NCBI RefSeq assembly: GCF_000003815.2
Contig: NC_049989.1
Coordinates: 22,256,488 to 22,299,701 of the forward strand
Direction: 5' to 3'
DNA from: Branchiostoma floridae
Lineage: Eukaryota; Chordata; Leptocardii; Amphioxiformes; Branchiostomatidae
Length of the DNA stretch: 43,214 nucleotides
Part shown: positions 30,030 through 42,263 of the stretch, piece after piece
How positions within the stretch are numbered: position 1 is the first letter of the stretch
Layout of the letters: every line of letters starts with the position of its first letter
Notes under the pieces: generated by a model
Seen by the model: only the letters and a program-made list of their open reading frames with translations
Database searches by the model: none
What the model was told of the DNA's origin: nothing
Position numbers and translations under genes: made by a program

Positions 30030-31165
30030 AGAAGGTTGGATGATGTTATCAATCAGCTAAGTCTCGCATTTGCAAATGTCAACTGACATTTAGGTGATTA
30101 TAGTATTCACAGGTAATCAAGCATCACAAACTGTCCCCAGAGGCTTTCACGCATGGACAGAGCTGTCTGTCGTCAGTAACACGGAGTGTAATCTGTTCAA
30201 GAGCAGATTCATAGCAAAAAAAACTACGAATTGATATGTAAAGATACCGATTAATGATGTAGCAGAACCTAGTGCCGTATTCTAAATGGTTATAGTAGCA
30301 ATAAGCCTATAATGCTGTAAATGCTTTTCATATTGGCATAGATAGTAATTTATCAGGTACCGTGTAATCTATGCACATCTGCCCTCAACACAGAGGTTTA
30401 GCCATGCGCTGTCCGTGGTGCTAGAATTAGTGTGGTTATCCCATATCAGAGTTTGCGGGTAAGGAAAGTTATTCCAATGCTTACAGCAAGCTACAATCTT
30501 CAAAAAGTCGCCGTAATTGATAACAGCAATAAGATTGTATCAGCCCAAGTAGCATCGTATAAAACGTCTCAGATACAAGATGGGCATGATTGTGGTCGTG
30601 TTTGTAAATGATCATGGTATTGAAAAGTGCTACAAAATGTAGCAAAATAACGATCTTCCCAGCAGTGCGTGATCAATACGCCCTTACCGCCTGTAAAGCA
30701 GGTAAAAAGTGTGACCGCGAGCTGTCCTTAGTGCTGAAGTTAGGGTTATTGTGATAACCGGCTCATATCACAGATACTACAGGTTAGATGTACGGAAAGT
30801 AAGTCAGTCCTTACAGCACGCTACAGCAAAGAGCACCACAGCTGCTGAAGGCTGAGATTTGTGCTGGCCGTTAGAGTGATGTAAAGAAACGCTAGTGAAT
30901 GGTGCGTGAATAGAAGCGGAAAGTCAATGACATGAGTTTCCGAAGGTCGAGGCTTGTTGCAGTCTGTAACATCACTTTAAAATGGCCGCGGATGTCCTGC
31001 TCTTGGCGCACGGAGAAGCGGCAAGTTTTCTGTGCCTACCCATAACAGATGGAGGCTATTCCGGGGGATGATGTTTGTCCAGTTGAAGCATCGCCCTAAA
31101 GGCTGCTGAGTCAGTACCCTGTCACTTGCCGTGACTTGCAGGCTTTTAGAGTCCCGTGAGTCCCA
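30030..31165. other. Non-coding stretch with an old duplicated block
   Basis: Segments about 30405-30495 and 30715-30835 share gctgtcc(g/t)tggtgct...cttacagca(a/c)gctaca-like order and look like an old direct duplication. No gene seen. Confidence 0.4.
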
Positions 31166-31170
31166 ACCCG

Positions 31171-31510
31171 TCCGCGGGTGTTTCCGGACTCCCTCCCGGT
31201 CCCGAGCCCTAATACGTCCGCGGGTGTTTCCGGACTCCCTCCCGGTCCCGAGTCCTAATCCGTCCGCGGGTGTTTCCGGACTCCCTCCCGGTCCCGAGTC
31301 CTAATCCTTCCGCGGGTGTTTCCGGACTCCCCGGTCCCGAGTCCTAATCCATCCGCGGGTGTTTCCGGACTCCCTCCCGGTCCCGAGTCCTAATCCATCC
31401 GCGGGTGTTTCCGGACTCCCTCCCGGCCCCGAGCCCTAATCCGTCCGCGGGTGTTTCCAGACTCCCTCCCGGTCCCGAGCCCTAATCCTTCCGCGGGTGT
31501 TTCCGGACTC
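31171..31510. repeat. 46-bp GC-rich minisatellite, ~7.4 copies
   Basis: Unit tccgcgggtgtttccggact + ccctcccggtcccgagtcct + aatccg; first spacing 31171 to 31217 is 46 bp. One copy lacks four bases (CTCC). Confidence 0.95.
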
Positions 31511-32290
31511 CCTCGGGGTCCCAACACTGCACCACCGAGCCCGTGGCTCTGCAAACCGAGGCCTGATTTACGGGGGTTTGAAGAGTCGCAAATCTGACAG
31601 GCTTTCCCAGACTCAACTAGTGAAACTTCCGCAAACTCTGTCTCTGAATCTTATACCTAATCACGAAGAGCTGAATGTTCTACAGACTCAAGAAGAGCTC
31701 AGTCTTCTACACACTCAAACACTGAAGCTCCCTGTGTTTGATGGAGAGCCCGTCTGGCAATTTTTTCCCTCCCAGACAGTTTTCAATCCACGTTCTCGTT
31801 CCAGACGTCCCCGCGGCTTTACAATGTAGCGTCGCGCCTGAAACCTTCTCTCTCACCCGATGAAAGCGTTTTTCAGGTCCTGTTGTACAAATCCAGGCTG
31901 ATATGCTCGATACCCGAGTCCGTCACGAGGGAACAGGAGGCGCCAAAATACTCCACAAAATTCGGTCGAACTTGTGGCCGAGATTGGTGACGTAGTGATT
32001 ACGTGGAACGTTCCAATTGGCTGAGCGGGGCTGGTGATCGGCGCTAATTCTCACAGCCGACTAAAGGATCTGGCGGCTTTCCTGCCGAAAATGTCAACAT
32101 CACGTCTGAGGGCTGAACGCGCCAATTCCAGTCGGCAGTGGCGGAAAATTGACAGCTTTGCTGAGTCCGTTCTAAATCCTACCCGGGACGAGCTCACCGC
32201 GAACGATCTGAAATTCATGCCGCTTCTCCGCCGCCGCTCCGCGCTGTGCCGCTACAGGTGAGGGTTTGACCCCGCCCCGCCGAGACGCAT
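31511..32290. other. GC-rich non-coding stretch
   Basis: No gene recognised. CpG-rich and possibly regulatory, but no motif cluster convinced me. Confidence 0.4.
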
Positions 32291-32736
32291 GGCTGTACAA
32301 AGCGCCGTATGTGTTCCGCAGATCAACTGTCGGGCCAGAACAGCACAGTAAACTGGTTCACGTGGGCTGTAGACAATAACTCTACAAACCGCCGTATGTG
32401 TTCCGCACAAACCGCCGTATGTGTTCCGCAGATCAACTGTCGGGCCAGAACAGCACAGTACGCTGGTTCACGGCAATAACTGTACAAACCGCTGTCTGTG
32501 TTCCGCAGATCAACTGTCGGGCCAGAACAACACAGTACACTGGTTCACGGGCAACTCTACACAATAACTGTACAAACCGCTGTATGTGTTCCGCAAATAC
32601 CGACGTATGTGTTCCGCAAAACAACACAGGGCGCTTGTCAAAGTTATTGCCCGACAGTTGATCTGCGGGGGTTTGTACAGTTATTGTCTAGATATGCCCG
32701 TGAACCAGCGCACTGCGTTGCCTTGGCCCGAACTTT
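32290..32736. repeat. Tandem repeat array ending in an inverted unit
   Basis: Forward units contain gtgttccgcagatcaactgt + cgggccagaacagcacagta and caataactgtacaaaccgc. At about 32638-32736 the unit appears as its reverse complement (cccgacagttgatctgcggg). The array could fold on itself. Confidence 0.85.
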
Positions 32737-32807
32737 CATTCGAACAGTTTCCATGTTCATTTTTAGGTCAGCACTAGTATTTGCGCAAATCCGTGAACCA
32801 TCTTACT

Positions 32808-32925
32808 ACCCTGTTTCCGGGAACCCGCGAACTGCCCTGTTTCCGGGAACCAGCGAACTACCCTGTTTCCGGGAACCCGCGAACTACCCTGTTTCCGGGA
32901 ACCAGCGAACTGCCCTGTTCCGGCC
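32808..32925. repeat. 26-bp minisatellite, 4-5 copies
   Basis: Unit ccctgtttccgggaacccgc + gaacta, alternating CCCGC/CCAGC between copies. Confidence 0.92.
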
Positions 32926-35500
32926 CGCGCACCTTGACCGCGGCCCACCTGACACCTGGGGTGATGGAGCAGCGATGGGTTTTTGATATCCGCCATACAT
33001 CATTTGTAATGATGGCGGGGCGCGCTAAAAGCAGCTATCAACTTAATCGGCTGAGACAACAAGGAATGGGCTCTGCTCTGCAAGGTGAGGGAAGGGGCAG
33101 GCCGGGAAAGGAGACATTCAGGAAGAAGAAATCGAAGATGCCATAGCCCCGTGAAATATTAAGGGTTTTGTTATGAATTTTCTAAGGGCCGAATCTGCAG
33201 CATTACCGCGCGCTGTATAACAGGTGACGCTCAACAAGTCCCAGACTGACCGGGCGGTCGTGTTTGAGGTCATTGACCGACAGACAAGATGTTGATGGAC
33301 AATATAACTCTATCATACTACGATCGTACAGATCGTCTCCGTTTCTAGAGTTGTTCGTATCTTGCAGTTGGCGCTGTCTGTATACCCTAGCTATAAATAC
33401 TCGAATACAAGTGTTGGCTACTTCTACACAGGTTGGGTTTGACCTATAATAGCTTCCGGCTAGTTGGGTATGCCTGGCTGTATGTCTCTATACAGCTGAA
33501 TGAATCAAATGAAATCGTCGATAAGGGGTTATCGGTCTGTTACGCTGAAGTACGCGGTAAAGCCGCTAGGAGGCCCGGTTTATGATGATGTAATACCCGT
33601 AGAAACTGCTAGGAGGACCGTAGTAAATACATGTACCAACATACCAAGATTCATACAACTCCATCAACACGATCCTGAGTTCTGATGCGAACACACAACA
33701 AACTGCCCCCCCGCCCCCCCCCCCCAAAAAAAAACACCTCCCCGGAGTTGCATATACAAACTTTAGAAAGACATGCACGATGCGTCTGACTGCATGAAAG
33801 CGGGATAGTCTTCATGCCCTGAACCGTGACACAGTTCTGATCAGTCCATTGATTCCGTGGCGACACCGCCACCCCTCCATAACGCTCACATTCCTTCCGT
33901 AATGAGTTTTATTACAGCTGTCAGCCCTGCTTAGGCAACATCACGTTTCCCAACCGGGGTCCTGTCGGGCTGCAACTGTTTGTGAAAACGAAAAATATAC
34001 ACAAATAATGCCCATGACTATCCTCTTTACGTCTTGTGTAGTTTGGTGCCTTCAATATCATACTTTTCGTCCCCGAAAGCTGCCCGACTGGGTCCCGGTT
34101 TGGAAATGTAAAGTAGGTCTTAGCGGCGCTAACACGCGTTAGCGCTCCCTTCGGGCAGCCCTGCTTAGCACTGCTCAGCATGGTGTGTAGATCGCACGCG
34201 TGACTTCTTGAGCAGTGGATCATAAGTTGCGTAAAGTCGATGGCGCCCTCTATTATATAATTTCTTGACACAATGCATTAGATGGGAATTATCGTAAGTT
34301 TCGTTATTTGATATGTATTTTGTATTGTGAGTTGTCACATCTAAATTTATACTCGAATCTGCTTGTTGCATGGAGTCTCCAGAAATCTGCTGTAGTTTAT
34401 CAGATAGATGACAACAGACATATGTGCGGCATTGTGGCCGATAGGTGAGGTATGTGAGGTATGTGCGTGCTCCCACATTGTGGCCGATAGGTCAGGTATG
34501 TGAGGTATGTGCGTGCTCCCAGACGGCTGAAGCTGGTTATTTCCATTCCTCTCAGATCCTGCCCAGATGAGAAATGAGGAAGACGCGGCGCGAAGATACC
34601 GCTGATCGACATCTCCCCCCGCCCGATACATCCCCGCTATTACCGCGCCTTTGGCGTCCGATGTTTTCGGCACGATCTGCTAATCTGATCGGTCCATCAC
34701 CGCGCGGCGGGCGGCGGCAGGGTCACGGTCGTCCCGCGGAATCGGGCCCGACGGCACGTTCCGCCACGCGGACCCGCAGGGGGGGTTAATGCGGCCCGGC
34801 CGCCAGATTGCACCGCTCCGTCCTGATTGATGGCGACTTTTACCGCGGCTGTTCGCAGGTACCCCCCCCCCCCCCCTCACAATGCTTGTGACAAATAGGC
34901 TGTGAACACCAAGGACCGGAAAGTAATTTCAATATTTACCCGTACGCAGCGCCGTTGTTGAAGACCAGGCTTTGTGCTGCCCATCATAATAACATAAGGA
35001 AAAGCCCATGAATACTCCATGGATGGCGTCGGAAAGCTGATCACGTACTAATAAGAAGAACAGTTCTGGGCGGTCGAGGATTTTTTGTTCAGTATGTAGC
35101 ATCACTTTGTAACGGCCCGATGCCTGTGAAAGATTGCCACCAAATGGGCTGTGGCCACCACGGGCCGGGAAGACAGAGAGACGGGGATGTTCAAAGACTC
35201 ATATTGGACGCTCCCCTGGTTAATTTGGGCCCACCGGATTCTGCAATCTCACCTCCCATTCCTCTTGGCCGAGCGGACTTTCTTTCTTGTTGCGCTGTCG
35301 GCGGAAAAATACGACGGCCAAATCCGCGCATAACTTTTCCAGTCCTCCCGTTCTAAAGGAAAGTAATCAATTTGAAGCTGCGGTATAAGATCCTGGTTAA
35401 GATAGGAAAAGCGATGGGACAGGCATATCTACTGAAACGGACGCGCGAGGAGAAACCATTTGTGAGTGTCAGACTGTTGCGCGGGCAGACTTAACTCACT
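32926..35500. other. Non-coding stretch with short repeats and CpG-rich segment
   Basis: No gene recognised. Contains a C/A homopolymer junction (about 33704-33735) and a CpG-rich segment (about 34560-34870). Short frames on either strand have no recognisable content. Confidence 0.45.
34430..34521. repeat. Two copies of a 46-bp direct repeat
   Basis: cattgtggccgataggt(g/c)a + ggtatgtgaggtatgtgcgt, starting at 34430 and 34476. Confidence 0.9.
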
Positions 35501-35669
35501 AACGGCTGTGACGCGGGCAGACTTAACTCAGTATTATATAAACCCACTCGCCATTAAACCATCAGCAGCTGCCGGGCGGAGTTAGGGAATGATGAGGCGT
35601 CGGCAGACTCTCCAATGCCCGTAAACGACACCGCAGCTCTGTCCCCCCGGGCGGCGAGACGTCCTGATA

Positions 35670-36275
35670 TGAACCCCCCCCCCCCGACGAGACGTGCTGA
35701 TATGATAACGCCCCCCCCCCCCCGCGACACGCGTTGATACCCCCCCCCCCCCCCCGGGGGGAAGGGGGGGGAAAAAAAACCCCCTCCCCCGGGGGAAAAA
35801 ACCCTTTGAAAAAACCCCCCCCCCCCGCCCGAGAAATGATTGAAATGCACCCCCCCCCCCCCGNNNNNNNNNNNNNNNNNNNNNNNNNNNNNNNNNNNNN
35901 NNNNNNNNNNNNNNNNNNNNNNNNNNNNNNNNNNNNNNNNNNNNNNNNNNNNNNNNNNNNNNNAAAGAACCCGGAATTTTTTCCCCCCGGGGGGGGGGGG
36001 GGTTTTAATTTCCCCCCCCCCCGGGGGGAGGAGGGGTGTTTTTATAAAACCCCCCCCCCCCCCCGGGGGGGAGATGGTTTAATATGCCCCCCCCCCCCCC
36101 CGGGGGGAGAGGGGTTGATATAATCCCCCTTTCCCCGGGGGACGATACGGGTTGAGATGACCCCCCCCCCCGTGCCGAGACGCGTTGATATGGACCCCCC
36201 CCCCCCCCGTAGCGACAAGCGTTGATATCCCCGACCCCCCACCCCCCTCGGTGGTGAGACGCGTTGATATGATGC
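35670..36275. repeat. C-homopolymer array (gagacgcgttgatatgaCn) around an assembly gap
   Basis: Repeated gagacg(c/t)g(t/c)tgatat units joined by C runs of 8-16. Near the gap the sequence degrades into C/G/A blocks, suggesting poor base calling. Gly/Pro-rich frames here are artefacts. Confidence 0.85.
35864..35963. other. Assembly gap (100 N)
   Basis: Exactly 100 N inside the C-rich array; true length unknown. Confidence 1.
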
Positions 36276-36289
36276 ATGTCTCCCCATCA

Positions 36290-38060
36290 CGCCCGGCTCG
36301 GCGCAGGGCCGCGTTTTGACCGTAGATGTCAGCCTACATCAATATCAATAGCAGAGGTGTTACAGTAAAGGGCACATGTGAATATGTCTCATACGTCTTT
36401 ATCTACGGGGGATGAACGGGTTTAGAATTACGGCACGAAAGATCACAGAATTACTTTCTTCATCAGCGTTTTGAAACCGCCTTGACAGGAGCAAGAAATT
36501 TCGGATGATGCGCGTCTTGACCGATTCAGCATGAGATGCACACTGACCAGGAAACTGAAATAGTTGGACTGGTGCCCAGCATAGAAGAAAGGCAAGTCCA
36601 CAGAAAAGAACTTAACACAACTGAGCTTGCAGATGTGACTTATGTGGCAGAGACTGTCATTCCTGCTGTAGAGTTATACCACGGTTAATATTGCCCAACT
36701 GAGGCGATACTTACATATATCAACACATCATCCACACAGAGGCGTCTTCATACCACCAAGTTGAGCTAAATCTAGTTTGTCATTGATAAAAAGGCAATGC
36801 GGTGGAACAAAACGGAAGAAGAAAACAGATAACGAATACAAGACTTACTTGCGGCATTTTTCGTGCACCTGGGTGCTCTAAGCCTGTCCAATGCATTATG
36901 ACTCATCTTACACTTGTAGGTTTGTTATAAACTTGATTTAAATAAACCGCATTGATAGGCCCAGCAAGGCATTTCAGACGGTGATAGGTATTCAAAGTCA
37001 ACACTAAAAGATTCTTACATTCAATGCCTGAGTTCGATCTTTAAGCATAAAATTTGATCTTTAAGCACAATACAGAGCAGATCGAATGAGACAAAGCACC
37101 TTTACACGCACGTTAACGTATGTTAAAAGATCAGATTCCATAAAGCGATGGTGACAGCCTGTACTGATGAGGGTTACGCTAACAAAATGAACCATCACGA
37201 CACCATGGTTCAGGTTTGGAGTCCTACGTTAAACAGACTCTCCAAACACGACTTTGTTGCTGGTCGAGCCGTGACGATGCATGAACTCAGAGACAGGCTA
37301 TATTAAACTGTACTTTTTATTGTATAGTTTGCACGAGTCCATTTTTACCTCAGACGGAGGCAATGTTTTTGGTGGATTTGTATAGATTTGGGTGAGAGGT
37401 CAGGCTGGTCAGAGGTCGGAGGTTACCTGATGTCACCAGGAGGAATATGGAGTCTGTGATGATGGATGTTCGCACATGACAGGTGATTACCGTGTCTTAC
37501 CCCGGCGCTGATGGTTCCTTAAGGAGGGGGAGATGCGGGGATCTAAGACATAAAGACGTCTTCAGGTAATCCGAGCACGGTCCCATCATTTCAGGAACTA
37601 AGTCAGATGAGGCGGGAAACCGTGCGATGACGTCACCAGGGGATAGATGTTTGCAGTAGGAAGAGAAACTGAAAAGATGTTTAAAGCCAATCTTTGTCTT
37701 GTTAAATTGTCTTTTTGTTTGTTTGCTTCTCATAAAACATAAACACTTGAACGTAACACATCAGTTCTGTACAATAAAGACAAGTTGCGTCAGGCCTTAA
37801 GTCAGGTGTGATCCACTCACACCAGAATGGACCATGCGGGTTCCGCTAGGGTCCCAAACTCCTCTTGTAAATTTTTTGCCCATGGCAAATTTCTACCATT
37901 TCCGCATCTAACGCAAAAAAAGTCTCTCCACAACATGCAGCTTGCGACCAGAAGTGGATTTGTGTGTAGGTGATACGCACGGTTGATGCATGTTGCTCAG
38001 ACCGAGAGACAATTGTCATCCCCAAGTGGGGATGTTGGGACCCTGGTGTGCGGGGCCCGG
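36290..38060. other. Non-coding stretch, nothing recognised
   Basis: No gene, array or element assigned on either strand. Confidence 0.45.
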
Positions 38061-38070
38061 TCGGGCTGTT

Positions 38071-38140
38071 TGCGAATATTATGCTTATGAAAATATGCAA
38101 ATATTATGATTATGAAAATATGCAAATATTATGCTCATGG
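38071..38140. repeat. 25-bp AT-rich direct repeat carrying ATGCAAAT octamers
   Basis: Unit tatgcttatgaaaatatgca + aatat in two full copies and a third partial. The POU octamer ATGCAAAT falls at 38095-38102 and 38120-38127. Regulatory role is speculative. Confidence 0.75.
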
Positions 38141-38920
38141 ACATATTTTTCTTAAAACATTTTTTTGTGTGGTTTGGGATCTTTTATATTATTCTTTAAT
38201 TTACCGACAACTGCCTGTCTGGGCGCCGATTTTTAAACAGTGGCCATAGTGTGAGCGGAGAGTCTCACTAGCAGTTGAAACGAATTAGTCATTGATAAAG
38301 AAGTGTACATGCGTGTTCGCTGTATTTAGCAGAGCTGCAGAAGCATCATGAATCGCATCCAATCTATAAAGTAATAGAATTAACCCAGTTATGGCTGCCT
38401 TGTTGACTTGGAAAGGCCTGAGGTCCCACACCAACCCAGACGCCGGTCCTGTGAGCTCTGATTTGTTTGTGTACAGAAGAAGACTTTATAAACCGTTCGC
38501 CCCCAATGCCTGGCCTTTACCGGCGCAAACCGAGCGTGTAAAGCAATGGTGTGGGGTGGATGAAGTCTGCCTGATGAAGTACAGCGTCCTAACCTTTCCC
38601 CACCTTTGGTTAGCTGCACAGTTTTGGCCGCGTGTCAGCCGGACCACCGGAGCAGAACAGATCAGACAGATATCGATATCCTGACCAGGACTTGGCGGCG
38701 GCCCAGCAAGTGGACATCTCCGATATTCAATCGGTGGGCCTTGTCTCCGAGCAGATGTAAGGGTGAGACTCGGTCTCAGTGTTTTCCTTTTGGCATTTAG
38801 TGTGCCTTTACCGCTCCACCCTCCCAGCCGTAGTCAGTTCTACATTATTACGCCTGTCTGGAGAGAGAAAAGTTGTGTGGAGTGCCAATCCCCAGTGCAC
38901 AATATCGCTGGCATGCCAGG

Positions 38921-38931
38921 GGATTCGCACC
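38921..38931 (-). mobile_element. Possible tRNA-derived SINE remnant (B-box only)
   Basis: The minus strand reads GGTGCGAATCC, close to a Pol III B box, preceded by gcattacgcagaggtccta as in the variable/anticodon-arm region of tRNA-derived SINEs. No A box or intact tRNA seen. Confidence 0.35.
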
Positions 38932-38991
38932 TAGGACCTCTGCGTAATGCGCATAAAACCCGTTTTATATAATTTTATTCCTGTTAAAATC

Positions 38992-39058
38992 ACAGGGCCA
39001 TGGAGGACCAAGTGCATTGGAGGAAGATCTCTGGATTGGTTAAGTAAGTAAGTAAGTA
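38992..39058 (+). mobile_element. LINE 3' end: C-terminal codons with (GTAA)n tail
   Basis: The frame RAMEDQVHWRKISGLVK then TAA resembles the terminal D-x-x-W-R-x-x motif of LINE ORF2 proteins. It is followed by taagtaagtaagtaa, a short tandem tail typical of some LINE 3' ends. Confidence 0.6.
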
Positions 39059-39099
39059 AAATCACAGTACCCACTAATCATTAAAGACGTGCGACATTT

Positions 39100-39255
39100 C
39101 ATCAGCCACTGCCTCTAAAGAAGTCAAACCTCCCAGTAAACAATGTAGAATCATGTATATAGATAGCTGTATAGAATAGACACTTGTTACTTTTTACTGT
39201 CTGTACCCTTGCAATTAGCCTTCGGGCATGGATTTGCAAATAAATAAATAAAATC
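39100..39255 (+). mobile_element. Probable CR1/L2-like LINE 3' UTR end
   Basis: Ends ttcgggcatggatttgcaaa + taaataaataaa, the AT-rich tail form of CR1/L2-type LINEs. No coding part present. Confidence 0.5.
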
Positions 39256-39259
39256 AATA

Positions 39260-39897
39260 CTAATATAATCGCTTTGCCGACGCGATGCCACCAAGACTGA
39301 CTTAACCAATGAAAAATTCTACCATCCCATCAACAACCGGCTGCTTAGAGAGACTCTGCCCCACCCGAGCTCCTCCCTACTCAGGTTCGCGTTTCGAGAC
39401 GTATCGAATATTCTTAATTATTGGAGGCGAATCGTCTCAAGAGTAACGCAAATCAATCAGGCGATAGGATCTGGGCTATGGCTTTATTGTTTTTCCTGCT
39501 ATTAAGCGCACAGTCGTCTGGAGACGGACCTTAGACGGTAGTGATTATGTTACAAAGCAGTTTTACATCGTCTGTTGTAACAATACAAATTACAACACGA
39601 ATAACAAAGTAATTCGGTAGATATAAACAGGACAGTAGGAACGAAAATGGAGAAGGTCAAAGAGAAAGTCAAAGTAAAACGGAACATCATCCGACATATT
39701 CATAATATGCGCTTTCGGATGGAGTTCCCTTGATCTTCTAGATCTTCTTCATACTGTTTGTTGTTTGCTGTTTACACGTGATCTAAATCATCTTTCTCCA
39801 GGTGAAAGTTGTTGTGCAAAAGCAAATTGAATTTCCCTTCTTTTTTTCATTAGCGTATTGATTTTTCTTCCTTCGTCTTGGAGTGGCCACATGGTGA
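39260..39897. other. Non-coding stretch, nothing recognised
   Basis: No gene, array or element assigned. Confidence 0.45.
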
Positions 39898-40332
39898 CAG
39901 ACTTGGTTCACACCGGGTAGCGCGTCAATCTATTACAGCATAGTTAATGATATAAAGGGAAAGATTGTTGTACAGGGGTTGAAAGATGATGTACGGGGTT
40001 TAAGAGATACTGTACTGGAGTTGAGAGATGCTGTACTGGAGTTGAAAGATGCTGTACTGGAGTTGAAAGATGCTGTACTGGAGTTGAAAGATGCTGTACT
40101 GGAGTTGAAAGATGCTGTACTGGAGTTGAAAGATGCTGTACTGGAGTTGAAAAATGCTGTACTGGAGTTGAGAGATGCTGTACTGGAGTTGAAAGATGCT
40201 GTACTGGAGTTGAAAGATGCTGTACTGGAGTTGAAAGATGCTGTACTGGACTTGAAAAATGCTGTACTAGAGTTGAAAAATGCTGTACTGGAGTTGAAAG
40301 ATGCTTTACTGGAGTTGAAAGATGCTGTATAG
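39898..40332 (+). other. Open segment encoding a heptad-repeat coiled coil (possible exon, no ATG)
   Basis: One frame is open from after a TGA (39895-39897) to a TAG at 40330-40332. From 39979 it is nearly pure VLELKDA heptads with Val at a and Leu at d, an ideal coiled coil. Before the repeat the frame reads SIVNDIKGKIVVQGL, which is not repeat-derived. A possible acceptor (ctattacag, AG at 39937-39938) would start an exon at 39939. There is no in-frame ATG. Either an exon of an unseen gene or a chance frame in a 21-bp minisatellite. Confidence 0.35.
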
Positions 40333-40430
40333 GAGTTGAAAGATGCTGTACTGGAGTTGAAAGATGCTGTATAGGAGTTGAAAGATGCTGTACTGGAGTT
40401 GAAAGATGCTGTATAGGAGTTGAAAGATGT
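39993..40430. repeat. 21-bp minisatellite, ~20 copies
   Basis: Unit gagttgaaagatgctgtactg (21 bp), about 20 copies. The last units carry TAGGAG instead of CTGGAG, giving repeated in-frame stops after 40329. Confidence 0.95.
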
Positions 40431-40439
40431 TTTACGGGA

Positions 40440-40996
40440 AAAAAATGCTGTTCAGGACGTGAGCACGTTTTGGAAAGTATCGAACATGAGTAAAGCGATG
40501 TTTCTCAGGGCCCCACTTGCTGTCTACACGCGTTTGTCTGTAACTAACTTTATCTATGTCTGTGTCAATCATCCAGTAAAATGCCAGTAAAATGCACGCC
40601 AGTAAAAATGTCCTAAGGTGTATTACAAAGGCCGTCTTCACACACAGATACCCCTTGGCAGCCAGCCATATCACCCGCCGCCCACAGAACTGTGTGTCAC
40701 TCCCTGATATGTTTGAAACTATCTATTGAACAAGAAGCTCTGGTTTCTTGTGATAACCAGCCCCGCCAGACAACAATAGTTGTTAAAGGGCTGAACGCGT
40801 TTGAACACCTACCCTGCGGTTTTCCTTTCGGGTTGGACATTTCTGTGTGACCAGTAAGTTCATACAAAGTTACAGCGGTGTGGAGTGTGCGGAAACTTAC
40901 ACCTTCATCCGCCGCACGTCAGATACCGATCTGTCCTGACTATATATATGCTAAACAGGATTTCAGTCTCGGTCTTTGGTGCGCCTTCAAACAGTT
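40440..40996. other. Non-coding stretch, nothing recognised
   Basis: No gene, array or element assigned. Confidence 0.45.
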
Positions 40997-40999
40997 TTA

Positions 41000-42263
41000 A
41001 GGCCCCCTCTGACTTGACGTGCGGCACGCTTGCGGCATTGCTGCGTTCGAAAACGCAGGTGTACCCCCACGGGACCTAGAGGTGCCGCAAGCAAACCTAG
41101 AGGTGCCGCAAGCAAACCTAGAGGTGCCGCTTGCAAGCGCGACGTTTTTTAAAAAGTTTAAAAATAACGCAAGTGGCAAGATGCCGCAACAGTGCCGCAA
41201 CAGTGCCCCAACGGTGCCCCAACAATGCCCAAACAGTGCCGCCACCACGCCGCAAACAGTATCAAGGAGATATTTTGCCTTTTTTACACCAAGAATCAAA
41301 AGTAAACATCCTTTTATCACCGAAAAGCTATTTTAGATGCATTTCTAATAATTTTACAGCTGTTTTCGATCCCGTTACAGCATTGCGAATTCCACAAAAC
41401 TTACCTTGTATCCGTATTCAGAGTTAACTTAAAAATACATATTTTAATTTATTTCATGGAAAGTAGGTCAGTATTTTATACTTGAAAACAAAAAAAACAA
41501 GTAACTGGTTTATCGATTAACCTACGGATGTAGAGAAAAAGATTATCGTACAAGGTTCAAAAAGAAATTATTTATGTGATATGATAACGTTTGCTTTTGA
41601 GTTTGCGTTTTAACGTTACAAGCAGTGTAATCATTGCTGGTAGCCTGCCACCGATAAAATTGAAAATTGCAGTTATTCGGACCCATGGGCCATATTTTCT
41701 CACTTTTTACAAATATGATAGACTTAGACATCATCAATAGGCTGGCAAGCCATCCACCGACAATGAAAATACTCCGCGTCATTCAAAAAAAAGTATGAAA
41801 TATCAAACATTTTCATTTTAAAAATTTGCAAAATTGGTGAATAAACATCAAGGAGCTTGATAAACATGTAAACATACATCATTACACATAACGTTACATG
41901 GTGCAAAACGTACACATGGAGTCAAATCTGGTATATGGTTCGTGTCTGTTCATTCGGGTCATTTCCTTTACTGTAAAAGTCTTTCCATGTTATCTATAGC
42001 ATATGCATAATATAATTCATAATCAGAAGGGAAATCTTTTCATTATAAATCTCATTTTTGGGCATTCTCGTCATTTTACAGTGATTTTTCATAAATTGAC
42101 AACGCTGCAATTGTCAATAACATGATCATTTAGTCTAGAAACGCAACAGTGCCGCACGTCAGTGTGAGTGCAAGACAAAATCGGCGAAATTAACACAACA
42201 GTGCCGCAGTGAACGAACGCAGCAATGCCGCAAGCGTGCCGCACGTCAAGTGAGAGGGGGCCT
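41000..42263. mobile_element. 1264-bp non-autonomous transposon, 49-bp inverted ends, TTA target duplication (PIF/Harbinger-like)
   Basis: Ends AGGCCCCCTCTGACTTGACG and, on the other strand, AGGCCCCCTCTCACTTGACG match over about 49 bp with one mismatch. They are flanked by TTA at 40997-40999 and 42264-42266. Inside, gtgccgca-containing short repeats lie near both ends (41060-41260 and 42140-42240), including a 24-bp unit (aacctagaggtgccgcaagc core) in three copies. No transposase frame, so it depends on another element. Confidence 0.85.

Noticed and set aside
35734-36290. Gly/Pro-rich frames on both strands
   Set aside because: Translations of C/G homopolymers across an assembly gap.
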